Below are positions 1 to 10,941 of a stretch of 64,000 nt of DNA, piece after piece (the first letter of the stretch is position 1; every line of letters begins with the position of its first letter). The stretch comes from Bidens hawaiensis (Eukaryota > Streptophyta > Magnoliopsida > Asterales > Asteraceae). Both the position numbers and the translations under genes were made by a program. The stretch lies in assembly GCA_021521415.1 (NCBI GenBank), contig JAIQDT010000026.1:4863001-4927000 (forward strand). The letters run 5' to 3'. Under the pieces are notes generated by a model that worked only from the letters and a program-made list of their open reading frames with translations, was not told the origin of the DNA and searched no databases.

Positions 1-21
1 AATTCCAAATTTCTTGATCTT

Positions 22-732
22 TTGAAGCAGCTTCACCTTAACATTCCATTCCTTGAGGCACTGACTCAGATGCCTAAACACGCGAAGTTCCTCAAGGATA
101 TCCTTTCGAATAAGGAGAAGCTTGCTGAGGTCGCATCCATCCCATTGAGTGCTAGCTGTTCTGCTGTCTTACAGAGGAAATTACCGGAAAAGATGGCCGA
201 TCCATGGAGTTTCACGATTCCCTGCATCTTGAGTGATGATACGGTTATTCATGCGCTGGCTGATCTCGGTGCCAGTATTAATCTCATGCTGTATTCCGTG
301 TATCGCAAGCTGGGTTTAGGCGAACCGAGGCCTACCAGGATGAGTATCCAGCTTGCTGATCGTTCTGTGAAATACCCTCGAGGGGTGGTCGAGAACATGC
401 TGGTTCGTGTCGACAAGTTCATCTTCCCGGTGGACTTTGTCATTCTGGACATGAACGACGATGATAGCGTACCACTGATTTTAGGCCGACCATTCCTTGC
501 CACTGCATAGGCGTTGATCGACGTTTGCGAGGGTAAGTTGATTTTGAGAGTTGGGGATGAGAACGTCACCTTTGACGTTCGACAGTCACTAAAACACCCC
601 AAGTCTTCTGATGACTCCCTGTACTATATCGATACCACCATGGAGCATGTTGGGGAGTTTTTCAGCGAGATTTGTTGTCCGACACTCAGATTCTCGATAG
701 GGACATTCCGGAGATTGAGATGGTTGCCATGA
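22..732 (+). pseudogene. E1 gag C-terminus and aspartic protease, broken
   Basis: The frame from 22 to 510 holds the retropepsin-like region of Athila elements: the catalytic-type motif appears as ALADLGASINLM, so the usual DTGA/DSGA signature is altered to DLGA as commonly seen in this lineage, followed by a ILGRPFLAT flap-like block typical just before the RT linker. An in-frame TAG at 508-510 interrupts it; the same frame continues from 511 with ALIDVCEGKLILRV, the conserved continuation. A further frame change occurs between about 640 and 700, after which coding continues in the frame that opens at 672. The true start of gag lies outside the window. Role: cleavage of the Gag-Pol polyprotein in the particle. 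The copy cannot give a full product. Confidence 0.8.
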
Positions 733-944
733 CCGATCAGTCAACGGAAGATGACGCCGAGTCACACCACCCTGAGTCTGAAGTGTCTGCTAGGATTGTA
801 CGTGACGATCCGATGGACCGACCTTCTGTCGAGAGCCCCCCTCCTTCCTTAGAGCTTAAGGATTTACCTGCCCATCTGGAGTACACGTTTTTGGACGAGG
901 AGAGGAAGTTTCCGGTTATTGTCGCATTTGCTTTGACGGAGGTC

Positions 945-977
<33 letters not shown>

Positions 978-2547
978 GAGGGTGCTTCGAGAGCACAAGG
1001 AGGCCATTGCATGGAAGATTATCGACATCAAGGGTATCAACCCTTCGTTTTGCACGCATAAAATCCTCATGGAGGATAATTATAGGACTGTCGTTCAGCC
1101 GCAGCGGCGGCTTAATCCGAAGATTCAGGAGGTCGTGAAGAAGGAGATCATCAAACTCCTTGATACGGGGATCATTTTCCCCATTTTTGATAGTTCGTGG
1201 GTTAGTCCAGTCCAAGTGGTTCCCAAAAAGGGTGGCATGACTGTCGTCACCAATGAGAGGAACGAGCTTATTCCCACTAGGACTATGACCGGTTGGAGAG
1301 TCTGCATCGATTACCGCAGACTGAATGATGCCACGAGGAAAGACCACTTTCCTCTACCTTTCATTGATCATATGTTGGAGCGTTTGGCAGGTCAGTAGTA
1401 CTACTGCTTCTTAGATGGTTTCTCCGGGTACTTTCAGATTCCTATTGCTCCCGATGACCAAGAGAAAACCACGTTTACCTACCCATACGGTACGTTTTCC
1501 TATCGACCTATGCCGTTCGGACTGTGTAACGCTCCAGCCACATTTCAGAGGTGCATGGTGGCTATATTTCATGACATGATCAAGGACTCCATGGAGGTGT
1601 TCATGGACGATTTTTCTGTATTTGGGAGCTCTTTCGATCAGTGTCTCTCCAACCTTGAGAGGATGTTGGCTCGATGCGTTGACACCAACCTAGTTCTTAA
1701 CGAGGAGAAGTGTCACTTCATGGTACGCGAGGGCATCGTTCTGGGGCATCGTATTTCGAGTGCGGGGATAGAGGTCGACCGAGCGAAGGTCGATACCATC
1801 TCTAATCTTCCCCCGCCCACTTCCATGAGATCCATCCGGAGTTTACTGGGTCATGCTGGGTTCTATCGCCGGTTCATTAAAGATTTTTCTAAGATTGCGA
1901 GACCCATGACCAAACTCTTGGAGAAGGATGCCCCATTTGTGTTTTCTGAGCAGTGTATCGAGGCGTTTGATCTTTTAAAAGACAAACTCGTTAACGCCCC
2001 GATCATGATTGCTCCCGACTGGTCGCTTCCTTTTGAGTTGATGTGTGATGCGAGCGACTTCGCAGTCGGAGCAGTTCTTGGACAGCGGAAGGATAAACAC
2101 TTCCATCCGATTTACTATGCGAGCCGGACCTTGAATGGTGCACATGAGAGTTACACCACCACCGAGAAAGAGCTTTTAGCTGTGGTGTTTGCATTTGATA
2201 AATTCAGGTCCTATCTTGTTCTGTCTAAGACGATTGTGTACACGGATCATTCTGCCATTCGTTATCTCTTTAGCAAACAGGATGCTAAGCCACGTCTTAT
2301 CCGTTGGATCCTGTTGCTTCAAGAGTTTGACATTGAAATCTGTGATAAAAAGGGGGCTGAGAATGTAGCGGCCGATCATCTTTCGCGTCTTGAGGGAGCT
2401 GAGTTAGGAGAGCCAGGGGTCATGATTAATGACCACTTTCCGACAGAGAGTCTTATGTTTGTTTCGGCTCAGGATGAGGGTTTCCCATGGTTCGCCGATG
2501 TCGCGAACTATCTTGCAGACGGGTACTACCCGAAGATGTCTTACTAG
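672..2547 (+). pseudogene. E1 reverse transcriptase and RNase H, broken
   Basis: RT motifs are visible in order: the linker ending in ELKDLPAHLEYTFL, the GIIFPIFDSSWVSPVQVV block, GWRVCIDYRRLNDATRKDHFPLPFID, then [14 protein letters not shown] and the catalytic FMDDFSVFG near 1600. RNase H follows with [24 protein letters not shown] and [11 protein letters not shown], so three of its acidic residues are seen, and it ends at AADHLSRLE. Breaks: a (GA)14 microsatellite at 945-972 that shifts the frame, an in-frame TAG at 1396-1398 between the fingers and palm blocks, and a TAG at 2545-2547 before the integrase zinc region. The role in life would be copying RNA to DNA and removing the RNA strand. 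Confidence 0.88.
945..972 (+). repeat. (GA)14 microsatellite inside E1 RT linker
   Basis: Fourteen GA units lie between the conserved linker (ending ALTEVE in one frame) and the RT block that continues as VLREHKEAIAWK in another frame from 976. Expansion of a short GA run in coding DNA explains the frame change here. Confidence 0.9.
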
Positions 2548-3774
2548 CAAAAGAAGAAATTCTTTGATGATGTTAAGTTTTACCTGTGGGACGACCCGTA
2601 TCTTTTTCGTATAGGTGCTGACCAGTTGATTAGGAGGTGTGTTGACGTTAAAGAGGGATGGCAGATTCTGAGCCATTGCCATGTTGGACCGGCAGGAGGT
2701 CACCACGGTGCGAGTTTGATGGCGAAGAAGGTGTTTGATTGTGATTTTTATTGGCCTTCGATTTTTAAAGATGCGCACGCGTTTGTGAGTAGTTGTGATC
2801 GTTGCCAGCGGGTCGGTAACATTTCTTCGTGAAATGAAATGCCCCAGAATGCTATTCAGGTTTGTGAGGTTTTCGATGTGTGGGGCATTGATTTCATGGG
2901 ACCGTTTCCATCTTCGCGTGGAAACAAGTACATACTCGCGGCGGTCGACTACGTTTCGAAGTGGGTTGAGGCCAACGCCTTACCCACGAATGATGCCCGA
3001 GCTGTACTCCGTTTTCTTAAGAGCCTTTTTGCTCGTTTTGGTGTCCCGAAGGCGTTGATCAGTGATAGAGGAACTCACTTCTGCAATGTGCAGATGGAGA
3101 AGGCGTTGCGACGCTATGGGGTCACCCATCGGCTTGCGACCGCTTACCACCCACAGACTAGTGGGCAGGTAGAAGTGAGTAATCGGGGGATCAAACTTAT
3201 TCTTGAGAAAATGGTTGGTTCGAATCGTCGGGATTGGTCCGACAAGTTAGATGATGCGTTGTGGGCCTTCCGTACAGCCTACAAAACTCTGACCGGTTCC
3301 ACACCGTTTCGGATGATTTATGGGAAGGCCTGCCACCTGCCTGTCGAGTTGGAGCACCGTGCTTCTTGGGCCCTACAGAGGGTCAATCTTGATATGTCCG
3401 CCGCGGAGGCCACTCGGTTCCACCAGTTGCACGAGTTAGAGGAGCTGAGAGATCACGCCTACGCCCAGTCGTTCAGGTATAAGGTGCGGACGAAGGAACT
3501 GCACAATAGGAAGTTAAAGGGTAACAAGCAGTTCATGTGTGGGGATTTGGTTTTATTATATAACTCCCGGTTGAGGTTATTCCCGGGAAAGTTGAGATCC
3601 CGATGGTCGGGACCGTTCACGGTCACTGAGGTCTTCCCGTACGGCACTGTTGAAATAGAGGATAAAGGTGGGAAGTTTAAGGTGAACGGTCATAGACTGA
3701 AGCACTACATTGGCGAGCCGGTGACTGATCAGACGGTCGAGGTATTCTACCTTGACGCGCTCTATGAGACGTAG
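2548..3774 (+). pseudogene. E1 integrase, broken near its N-terminus
   Basis: From about 2548 the frame shows the linker [19 protein letters not shown], then the HHCC zinc region ([12 protein letters not shown]...CDRCQ). A TGA at 2830-2832 separates this from the catalytic core, which is open from 2839 to 3774. The core shows the first Asp in WGIDFMGPF, the second in [10 protein letters not shown] and the Glu in [12 protein letters not shown]. The C-terminal part has the [15 protein letters not shown] block and the GPF-type module near 3605 ([14 protein letters not shown]). The protein would insert the cDNA into host chromatin. Integrase ends at the TAG of 3772-3774, and no chromodomain follows, in keeping with the Athila lineage. 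Confidence 0.88.
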
Positions 3775-5353
3775 ACGTGATGGATGCACCACTCGGGAGA
3801 CTGCCCGAGTTGTAGAGTTTGTATTTTTGTTATATGATTGTGCTATCTGTTTTATTTGTTTTGTCTATTTCAGGATGTTCTAAGATGAAACCGCTCGTAC
3901 TCAATCTCCATTCGAGTCGGTCGATTTAAGGGGTGTTTCATTGAAAAAAATAAAAAAAAATAAAAAAATAAAAAATAAAAATTATAAAAACCAAAAAAAC
4001 AAAAATATGTTTATTTGTTTATGTTTTTGTTTTCCGTGTTGTAGCTGCTACATGCGAGCGAGTTTGAGTTCTGCAGGTTATATTATGCGCATGGTAGCTA
4101 CGATGGCGTTGTGGAACTGGTTCTCCCGAGGTTGCGGCCGCAAATGAAATGCTATACGGTCGTTTGGACACTACTCAGCTGTTGAAGATTTTGCACACAA
4201 ACCAGGGGAGTAACCCGTTCTTTGTTTTAGTCTTGTATACTTTATTTTTATTTTCTGTTTTATTTTTATTTTATTTTATTTATTTTCCTTGTACTCATCG
4301 AGGACGATTTCGTTCTAAGTGTGGGGATGGGGTTTATTTTACTTAGTTGTAGAAATTTTTTTTTTTTGAAAAAAAAAGAGAATAAATAAATAAAAAAAAA
4401 ATAAAAAATTTGAAAAATTTAAAAAAATAGTTCATTGAAATTTGTTTTCTCTACGTTAAATAGGAGATGATATTATTACCGAGTAGTGTTTATTTTATAA
4501 CTTTCTGGTGTTTTCAAAATATATATATATAATAAATAAGAACAATGCCCATTAGACCCGCACGTAATGTATGGTAACCGAATGGTTTAGACTCAGTAAT
4601 CGTGTGTCGGTAGGCTCAGCCTTTGAGAATGAAAGGGCGGTTTGGTTGTTGACCTAATTGAACCTCTTAAATGGCCTGACTATAGTGGGAAACATCTTAG
4701 GGATTTTGTTTGTTTAACTAAGCTCGTGACAGGACTGGAATGAAAAGCCGGGTCATACTCAAGCCTTGAGTCACATGATCGTCTGTATATATTAGTTGTT
4801 TTATCTTTTGTATTTGTTTCTGTTCATGCAAAGCCATGTAATATGAGTATAAAAAAAAAAAATTTAAAAAGCCAAAAGGCAGAAAAAGAAATAAAAGAGA
4901 TGCATTTGTAATTGCGTGCACTTGAAAGAGAGCTAGAGTTTATAGTTTGTATATGAATGAAATGTTTAATCATGTGGCAAAAGGTTTAAGTCAAGTTGGG
5001 GTGGCTCGGCCCGGTAAAACCATAATGGAATTGGTGAAGTGGCAGCAGGGCTTTTAGGTGTGGGTTCCAGTTAGTCATACAAATTAATAGAATTGTCACG
5101 CCTTATTTGCCTCGGTAAGTATTAGGGGCATGGGTTTAAAGTGGACAGCAATACCGGAAATCGACCTGATCTAGCTTATTAGGTGAAAGTTGGAAGGGGT
5201 AACGGGTCACTTGTTCTAATACTTTTAAAAGAAAAAAAAATATATTAATAATAATAGTAAATAAATAAAACCAAGATTTGTCGGTTGAACTCGGGTATGA
5301 TCGTGTGTAGTGTTCTTTTTCAGGGACGAAAAAGTCTTAAGTGTGGGGATATT
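3775..5353 (+). other. E1 3' non-coding region
   Basis: About 1.6 kb lies between integrase and the 3' LTR. It has long A and T runs (for example 3943-4010, 4360-4440, 4848-4870) and no convincing long frame, so no envelope-like ORF survives. A polypurine-like motif TAAGTGTGGGGAT occurs at 4316-4328 and again at the LTR border. Two stretches, 4751-4767 and 4981-5003, recur exactly in the 3' region of Sirevirus E6 (see findings). Confidence 0.75.
5338..5353 (+). promoter_or_regulatory. E1 polypurine tract, plus-strand primer
   Basis: TAAGTGTGGGGATATT directly precedes the LTR start TGATGTGT. Its position and purine-rich core fit the primer for plus-strand DNA synthesis. The same 13-nt core is present 1022 bp upstream at 4316-4328. 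Confidence 0.7.
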
Positions 5354-7034
5354 TGATGTGTTGTAAAACACACGTATTTTCCGCACGTTTTATCTACGTA
5401 TTATATTATATTTTATATGTTTTAACTCGTTTTAGATAGGTTTTACATACATTTATTAATCTTGTAGGTTTTGGGTAAAAGAAAGGACGAAACCGGGACT
5501 TTTCGAGCATTTTACGACCCTTTTACGCATACCAGTTCAAGACAAAGCTCCAGGCCCGGCCCGGATGCATCATGGAGGCCCAAATCTTACATTATAATAT
5601 AATATATAAAAAATAAAAAAACCCTAGGGCTGGAAAAAGGTTCCGATCGGCAGGCAGCAAGGGGAAAAGAAAAGGAAAAAAGTTTTGTGGAGCTAAGGTT
5701 GGAGCTTGTGGCGGCTAGGGAAGGAAGAAGACACAAGAATCAAGCCTCGGGATCATTCACCATCAGTTTTTACAGCCAAGAAGCAGCCCGGAAACATCCA
5801 TATCCTTACATCTTTTTCATTGTTCATACACTTTGATTTTCTTGTTTAATTGTTGATTTGTTTTGCAATTGATTGAGAGATTGAATTGTTATTGATTATT
5901 GTTGATCATTGGATGATTGTTAAGATGTTTGGTATGAGATTAATGATGTGTTTATTAATTGTTTGCTGCTGTCTAAAAATGATTCTCGGCTAAACTTGTT
6001 AGTTCTACCTAGGAATGATGATTCTTGTTAGTGTTTGATAGGTTTTATGGATTGTTTGATTGATAGACTTGAATTGTTATTGTAAAGTTTGATTTAGACA
6101 TGAAATAGGTTGTGTTTAGTGGCTGGAAATTTTATCAATTTATTGCATAAACCCCGTGTGTTGATTGATTAGTTTTGTATTGATTGATCGGTGCATTGTT
6201 TGTTTCTAGACTTGGTGTTTAGGGTTTGTTTGCGGTATGAACAACCGTAGGGTTTTGTTGCATGGTTAATTGATTAAAGTAGAGTGGTTAGACACCTTCT
6301 TTGAGACCGAGAGGTGATAAGAAGTTAGGGTTGTCTCATTGCCTTTGCATGCTAGAATAAGGATTGCGCGAGAGCGAGTTCGTTTCTTGTCAGGTTTAGG
6401 TGTTTGAGCTACTAGTTGATCTATTTTGGTTTAAGTTGAATTGTTCCTCTATCCTTGGTTGTGTAGTATTCATTGCCATTGGGGTCGAGTGTTGGTGAGA
6501 CCGAGAGGTGATCCTTCATTAGAACACGTTAGCAATTATTTCCCGGTTTGGTCGTTTTAGGCGATTTTGAGTAGTTTAGGCTTGTTGAGTGAGACCGAGA
6601 GGTGATCCAGTGAGCCCGAGCGATCCTTAGTCGTGTCATCTTTAGGGACCGGTGTCTTGAAGTCATTAAATTCATTAGCTTGTTAGGCCTACAATTTGAT
6701 TCAGACTTAGGTAGACGTTTTTCTCTATCCTAAGTTAACACAGTTAGTTTTCCGTTAAGTTTTCTATTTTTGGTAAGTTTTGTTAGTCAGTCTAGTTAGT
6801 TCAGTTAAGTAATTAAAAAATCAAAAATCAATTAAATATTATTCTAAGTAGGTCTTATCTAGGGTTAGTAATCGTTAGCGTCTTACGTGTCCACGTGTTC
6901 GATACTCGGACTTCCTAGGTCTATACTACTTGCGATCGGTACACTTGCCGGTTGTGTGTGGTTTTAGGATTTTCATTTTAATATTAAAGCTTAGTTGTGA
7001 GGGTCATTATTATAGGGTTATTAGACACACATCA
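5354..7034 (+). repeat. E1 3' LTR, 1681 bp
   Basis: The two ends are perfect 8-bp inverted repeats, TGATGTGT at 5354-5361 and ACACATCA at 7027-7034, and the copia RT frame of E2L resumes directly after the right end. A TATATAAA box at 5603-5610 is a weak promoter candidate. The motif GAGACCGAGAGGTGAT occurs three times (6303-6318, 6497-6512, 6591-6606); at the first, arms CTTCTT (6296-6301) and AAGAAG (6319-6324) enclose it as a perfect 6-bp hairpin. No gene is seen in the LTR. Confidence 0.9.
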
Positions 7035-7829
7035 TACACCTTCCATGGTTGGAATGTCATTCCCAAATAGTAGTATGTCATCAACATATAATACTAAGAA
7101 GGTAATGATGCTCCCACTAGCTTTCTTATACACACAAGCTTCGTCACCAATTTTGATGAATCCAAATTTCTTAACTTCTTCATCAAAACGATGATTCCAA
7201 CTTCTAGATGCTTGTTTCAATCCATAGATTGATTTCTTTAACTTGCATACTTTGTTAGGATGTTGTGGATCGACAAAACCTTCGGATTGAACCATATAGA
7301 CATCTTCCTCAAGATGCCCATTTTGAAAAGCGGTTTTGACATCCATTTGCCATATCCCATAGTCATAATGTGCGGCTATGGCAAACAATATCCTAATAGA
7401 CTTTAGCATTGCTAGGGGAGAAAAAGTTTCATCATAGTCAACCCCTTGAGTTTGAGTGAAACCTTTTGCTACAAGTTTTGCTTTAAAAGTATCCAAGTTT
7501 CCATGCATATCGGTTTTCTTCTTGAAAAGCCACTTACTTCCAACCGGTTTGGAATTAAGAGGTGGTACAACCAAATCCCATACTTGGTTGTCATGCATGG
7601 ATTGCATCTCTACGTTTATGGCTTCAAGCCATTTGTCACAATCGGATTGTGACATTGCATCACGGTATGTGGTGGGTTCATCTGAATCTACCACAGAGCA
7701 TCCATCCACAAAAAATCCATATCTTTCGGGTGGATGTCTAATTCTACCGGATTTGCGAACGTTTAGTGTGTCTTGATCAACCATTTGATCATTTTCAACT
7801 ACCTCTTGTTGATTGCTAGTGTCAACCAA
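7035..7829 (-). pseudogene. E2L copia reverse transcriptase, truncated by E1
   Basis: The frame reads from the integrase-RT linker (KSGRIRHPPERYGF) into RT: WLEAINVEMQSM, VWDLV, VGSKWLFKKK, AKLVAKGFTQTQGVDYDETFSPLA, IWQMDVKTAFQNGHLEEDVYM, SIYGLKQASRSW and the catalytic YVDDILLFGND. These are the standard copia RT blocks in order, with both active-site Asp of YVDD present. Coding stops a few residues later at the E1 LTR border, removing the thumb, connection and RNase H. The frame is shifted relative to the preceding integrase C-terminus near 7830-7840. Confidence 0.9.
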
Positions 7830-8530
7830 ACGTGTATCGGCTTGTGGTTCTCAATCCTCCTCGAGTTCCACCGTTCTTACTAGTACCTTCCATAAGGAAC
7901 TTAGTTTCCAAGAACTCGGCCTTTCGAGCAACGAACACTTTTTGCTCGGTTGGGTTGTAGAAATAATATCACATGGAGTCCTTGGGATATCCTACAAAGA
8001 TACACTTAGTGGAACGATTTTCAAGTTTGTTTTGGGTGTTTTTCTTGACAGAAGACTCACAACCCCATACCTTTAAATATGATAATGATGGAGCCCTTCC
8101 ATTCCATATTTCAAAAGGTTTCTTGTCCACTTTCTTGGTTGGGGCCATATTTAGAATACGGGCCACAGAGAGCAAAGCGAAATCCCAAAATGATAGAGGC
8201 AATGTGCTTCTAGCCATCATAGATCGAACCATATCTAATAGAGTTCGATTTCTCCTCTCGGACACACCATTGTGTTGTGGTGTTCCGGGTGGAGTAAGTT
8301 GTGAGATGATCCCACAACTTCTAAGATGATCTTGGAAAGCATCACTTAGGTATTCACCTCCTCTATCCGAACGAAGTACTTTGATGGTTTTATCGAGTTG
8401 ATTTTGTACTTCATTTTGGAAGATTTTGAACATTTCAAAAGCTTCATCTTTGTGTCTTAACAAGTACACATACCCATAACGACTATAGTCGTCAATAAAG
8501 GTAATGAAGTATCTTTCACCATAACGACTA
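7830..8530 (-). pseudogene. E2L copia integrase remnant
   Basis: The core frame (7969-8469) shows the second catalytic Asp in VLRSDRGGEYLSD, the Glu in PQHNGVSERRNRTL, and the FEIWNGRAPSLSYLKVWGC and CIFVGYPKDSM blocks. The zinc region and the first catalytic Asp are gone, deleted at the 8475-8549 junction. A stop follows PKDSM at 7966-7968 where the E2R copy keeps a Gly codon. The frame after it carries the short C-terminal part (YYFYNPTEQKVFVARKAEF) to about 7835, where another frame change occurs. Confidence 0.87.
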
Positions 8531-8549
8531 TAGTCGTCATAACGACTAT
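8475..8549 (-). repeat. Palindrome-bearing repeat at the E2L gag/integrase deletion junction
   Basis: CATAACGACTATAGTCGTC occurs at 8475-8493 and again at 8520-8538, and a third partial copy CATAACGACTAT at 8538-8549. The core CGACTATAGTCG is a perfect palindrome. In E2R the sequence occurs once, in integrase codons for the IDDYSRYG region, so the extra copies arose at the deletion junction that fuses gag to mid-integrase. Confidence 0.85.
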
Positions 8550-9463
8550 GAATGTTGTACCCGAGGTTTGCCCCGCATCCCTCTTAGCTTTCAACTCTTT
8601 GAGATAGGTTGGACAATTCCTCATCCAATGACCTATCTCCCCACATCCAAAGCACGGATCCTCCGCGCAAACCTTTGGCTTCTTTTCCTTTGGTTTGGGT
8701 GGTCTCGCTTTCGCCTTTCCCTTGAACTTAGCCATGACTTGTCCCTTACCTTTGGCAACCTTTGCCTTAGGTTCTGGGTGATGCCTCTTCCTATTGCCTC
8801 CCTCATTGATCGTGAGAACGGGTAAAACCTTTTTACCCATTCCCGTCTCGGCCGTCTTGAGCATTGCATGAAGCTCACCAATGCTCTTGTCCCACCCATT
8901 CATGTTATAATTAATAACAAAAGTCTCAAATTTCTTGGTTAGCCCATTTAGGATCAAATCCGTGGCTAACTCGTTTGAGACGCGAAAATTAAGGCGCTCG
9001 AGATGATCAATGTGGCTTTTCATCTTAAGCACATAGGAGGAAACGGATTGGGTTTCTTCCATACGACATGCATGAAGCGCTCAAACCATTTCGAAGCGTT
9101 CCACCCTAGCTTGTGTAAGGAACATTTCCTTAAGTTGGGTGATCATGTCGTATGCCCCATGAAGTTCAAAATCCTTTTGAATTTCCGGAATCATAGTTCC
9201 CAACATGAGGCAAACAACTTGCGCCGAATCCTCATTGTGCTTAACCCAATCGTTATGGTTTGGACATCGTCAACACTAGGTTCATCGGGAATAGGATCCT
9301 CTAATATGTAGTATTTCTTTTCTTACTTGAGAACGATTCTCAAGTTTCGATACCAATCCATAAAGTTGTTATAGTTTAGACGATCCTTGTCAAGAATAGA
9401 TCTAAGTGATTGGTTGTTAACGGGTGGAATAATAACGTTAGGTGGGTTGTTGATTGCGGCCAT
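8550..9463 (-). pseudogene. E2L copia gag, broken
   Basis: The start codon at 9463-9461 opens the same N-terminus as the E2R gag (MAAINNPPNV), followed by SLRSILDKDRLNY. Stops and frameshifts lie between about 9320 and 9080. From 9062 the frame is open again: MEETQSVSSYVLKMKSHIDHLERLNF, then SNELATDLILNGL, a lysine-rich stretch, and a zinc knuckle CFGCGEIGHWMRNC near 8650-8610. These are UBN2/retrotran-gag type features of copia Gag, the capsid and RNA-binding protein. The end is fused to integrase by the deletion. Confidence 0.85.
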
Positions 9464-10926
9464 CTACAAGTATAACAAAGCTCAATTTTAGTATTTTTGA
9501 TATCAATAATTAATTTTAATCGTTAATACCCTTTATGTCTCCAAGACAATTAATGATTAAAATCTAGAACCCAACTTAAATTCAAATAGTAGTTAGGTGA
9601 CCTTTATCCTACTATTTAAATTAACAAGGTAGTTAACATTTGACGATTGCAACCCTTTGCAACTTCTAGTTTTATGGGATCGTTTAAACATCTTATGTTT
9701 AGTTGGCATGTTTAATCCCATAAACACCATTGTACACCATGCTTCGGTGACCCTATTCACATGGTTTCCAATTTAAGTCGTCCTACTTATACACACATGT
9801 GAGTTTACGTATACAAGTGGTTAGGTGACCTTTATCCCACTTATATGGTAAAACCACCTCAAACTCCCAAGTTTCCTCCAACATGGTTAGGTGACCTTTA
9901 TCCCATATCGAGTTCCCAAGTGATTCGAGTGTTGTATAAAAGGATGGTGTTCGACTTATTTTATAAAAGGGATTTTCGTCTTCTAAATTCTAGATTGGAA
10001 AACCTTTTATGTACCTTTCATTTGCATGCATTCAAATGTATGGTACTTAGTTTAAAAACCCATTTTCAAAGTTCCTATTGATAAAACCCATTTTATTATG
10101 AAATCATTAGACTTTAATAAAACCAATTTTTATTACCTAACGATTTCTAAGGAACCAATTTTATGCTAGTTGTTGATTTTAAGTAGTTAGCAAACCATAT
10201 GGCAATAACACAAACAAAAGAAAATCAACCATGCAAGCATAAAACATACAACCACAAGTTCATAACCCTAGCCTCCTAATGTTGACTACACTTGTTGACC
10301 GAAGACAAGTGTGTCAAAAGGTCTTTCCTAAGGGACCCGAAAGGACATAATCTTGTGTCGGTGAACTCCCACTTGATCCCGCATCTAAATGCTCCAAGTG
10401 TTCACCCCTGTGTTGTGGTCTCCACTTTATTTGGGCTTCCATCCTTGCATCTTCTTTTACAAAATATGTCCTAATACATTTTTCTAGTAAAAGAAATGCA
10501 TCTAATCTACTTATTATTACAAACCAAATGAATGAATAAATAGATTACAAACCCAAATAAATATTACAACCATATCGAATGAACAAACACATAAACACAA
10601 CCATTCAACCAAACACAAGGCCATGGCTAGGTTATGAACATCTATTACACATCCAAATATGCAATAATCCAAGACCAACAATTGGTTCCCCTTTCCCTGA
10701 AACTTTCGGCCCAAATAACAACCAAACCGAAAGTTTCGGGTTTTTTTCCAAACAACACAATCAATCATCCAAATGACTTAGTTTTTCAAGATTACCACAT
10801 GCATGTAAACTATAACCTTGAAAAACCATGGGGTAACCAAAACCCCTAAAATTTTCGGCCATATGGTAAAACCCCACCATAAAACCGAAAATTTTTCGGT
10901 CTAATGAAGCATGCATCCGTATAAGC
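9464..10926 (-). other. E2L leader between primer binding site and gag
   Basis: About 1.46 kb without a gene. It is homologous to 26250-27729 in E2R. It contains four hairpins with related loops (9584-9908, separate entry). The part from about 10517 to 10920 also has stretches such as CCGAAAGTTTCGG near 10725 but no supported coding region. Confidence 0.75.
9584..9908 (-). repeat. Four hairpins with a conserved loop and different stems, E2L leader
   Basis: The 16-nt loop TTAGGTGACCTTTATC (plus-strand reading) appears exactly at 9593-9608, 9821-9836 and 9887-9902. The stems are AAATAGTAG/CTACTATTT (9584-9592, 9609-9617), ATAcAAGTGG/CCACTTaTAT (9811-9820, 9837-9846; lower case unpaired) and ATGG/CCAT (9883-9886, 9903-9906). 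A related loop with GGTGACC lies at 9742-9759 between ACCATG (9736-9741) and CATGGT (9760-9765). Arms pair within each copy but differ between copies. Three have counterparts in E2R. Confidence 0.85.
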
Positions 10927-10940
10927 GGCTCTTGATGCCA
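10927..10940 (-). promoter_or_regulatory. E2L primer binding site
   Basis: On the minus strand TGGCATCAAGAGCC starts two bases after the LTR end, resembling the plant initiator tRNA-Met site TGGTATCAGAGCC with small changes. It primes minus-strand cDNA synthesis. Confidence 0.8.
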
Positions 10941-10941
10941 C

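Larger units (their letters stand above)
1..7034 (+). mobile_element. E1: Athila-like Ty3/gypsy element, 5' part outside the window
   Basis: The order protease, reverse transcriptase, RNase H, integrase, long 3' non-coding region and LTR is that of Ty3/gypsy. Lineage is inferred from the Athila-type RT block FMDDFSVFG, the protease block ALADLGASINLM and the long A/T-rich region after integrase. The 3' LTR is bounded by the inverted ends TGATGTGT and ACACATCA. The 5' LTR and most of gag lie left of the window, so the target duplication cannot be tested; the five bases after the LTR (7035-7039, TACAC) are the expected right copy. The element sits in the RT gene of copia element E2L, so it is younger than E2L. 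Several stops and frameshifts make it non-autonomous. Confidence 0.9.

Noticed and set aside
10517..10849. Small overlapping frames in the E2L leader
   Set aside because: They are not kept as open frames in the matching E2R leader and have no codon-level conservation.
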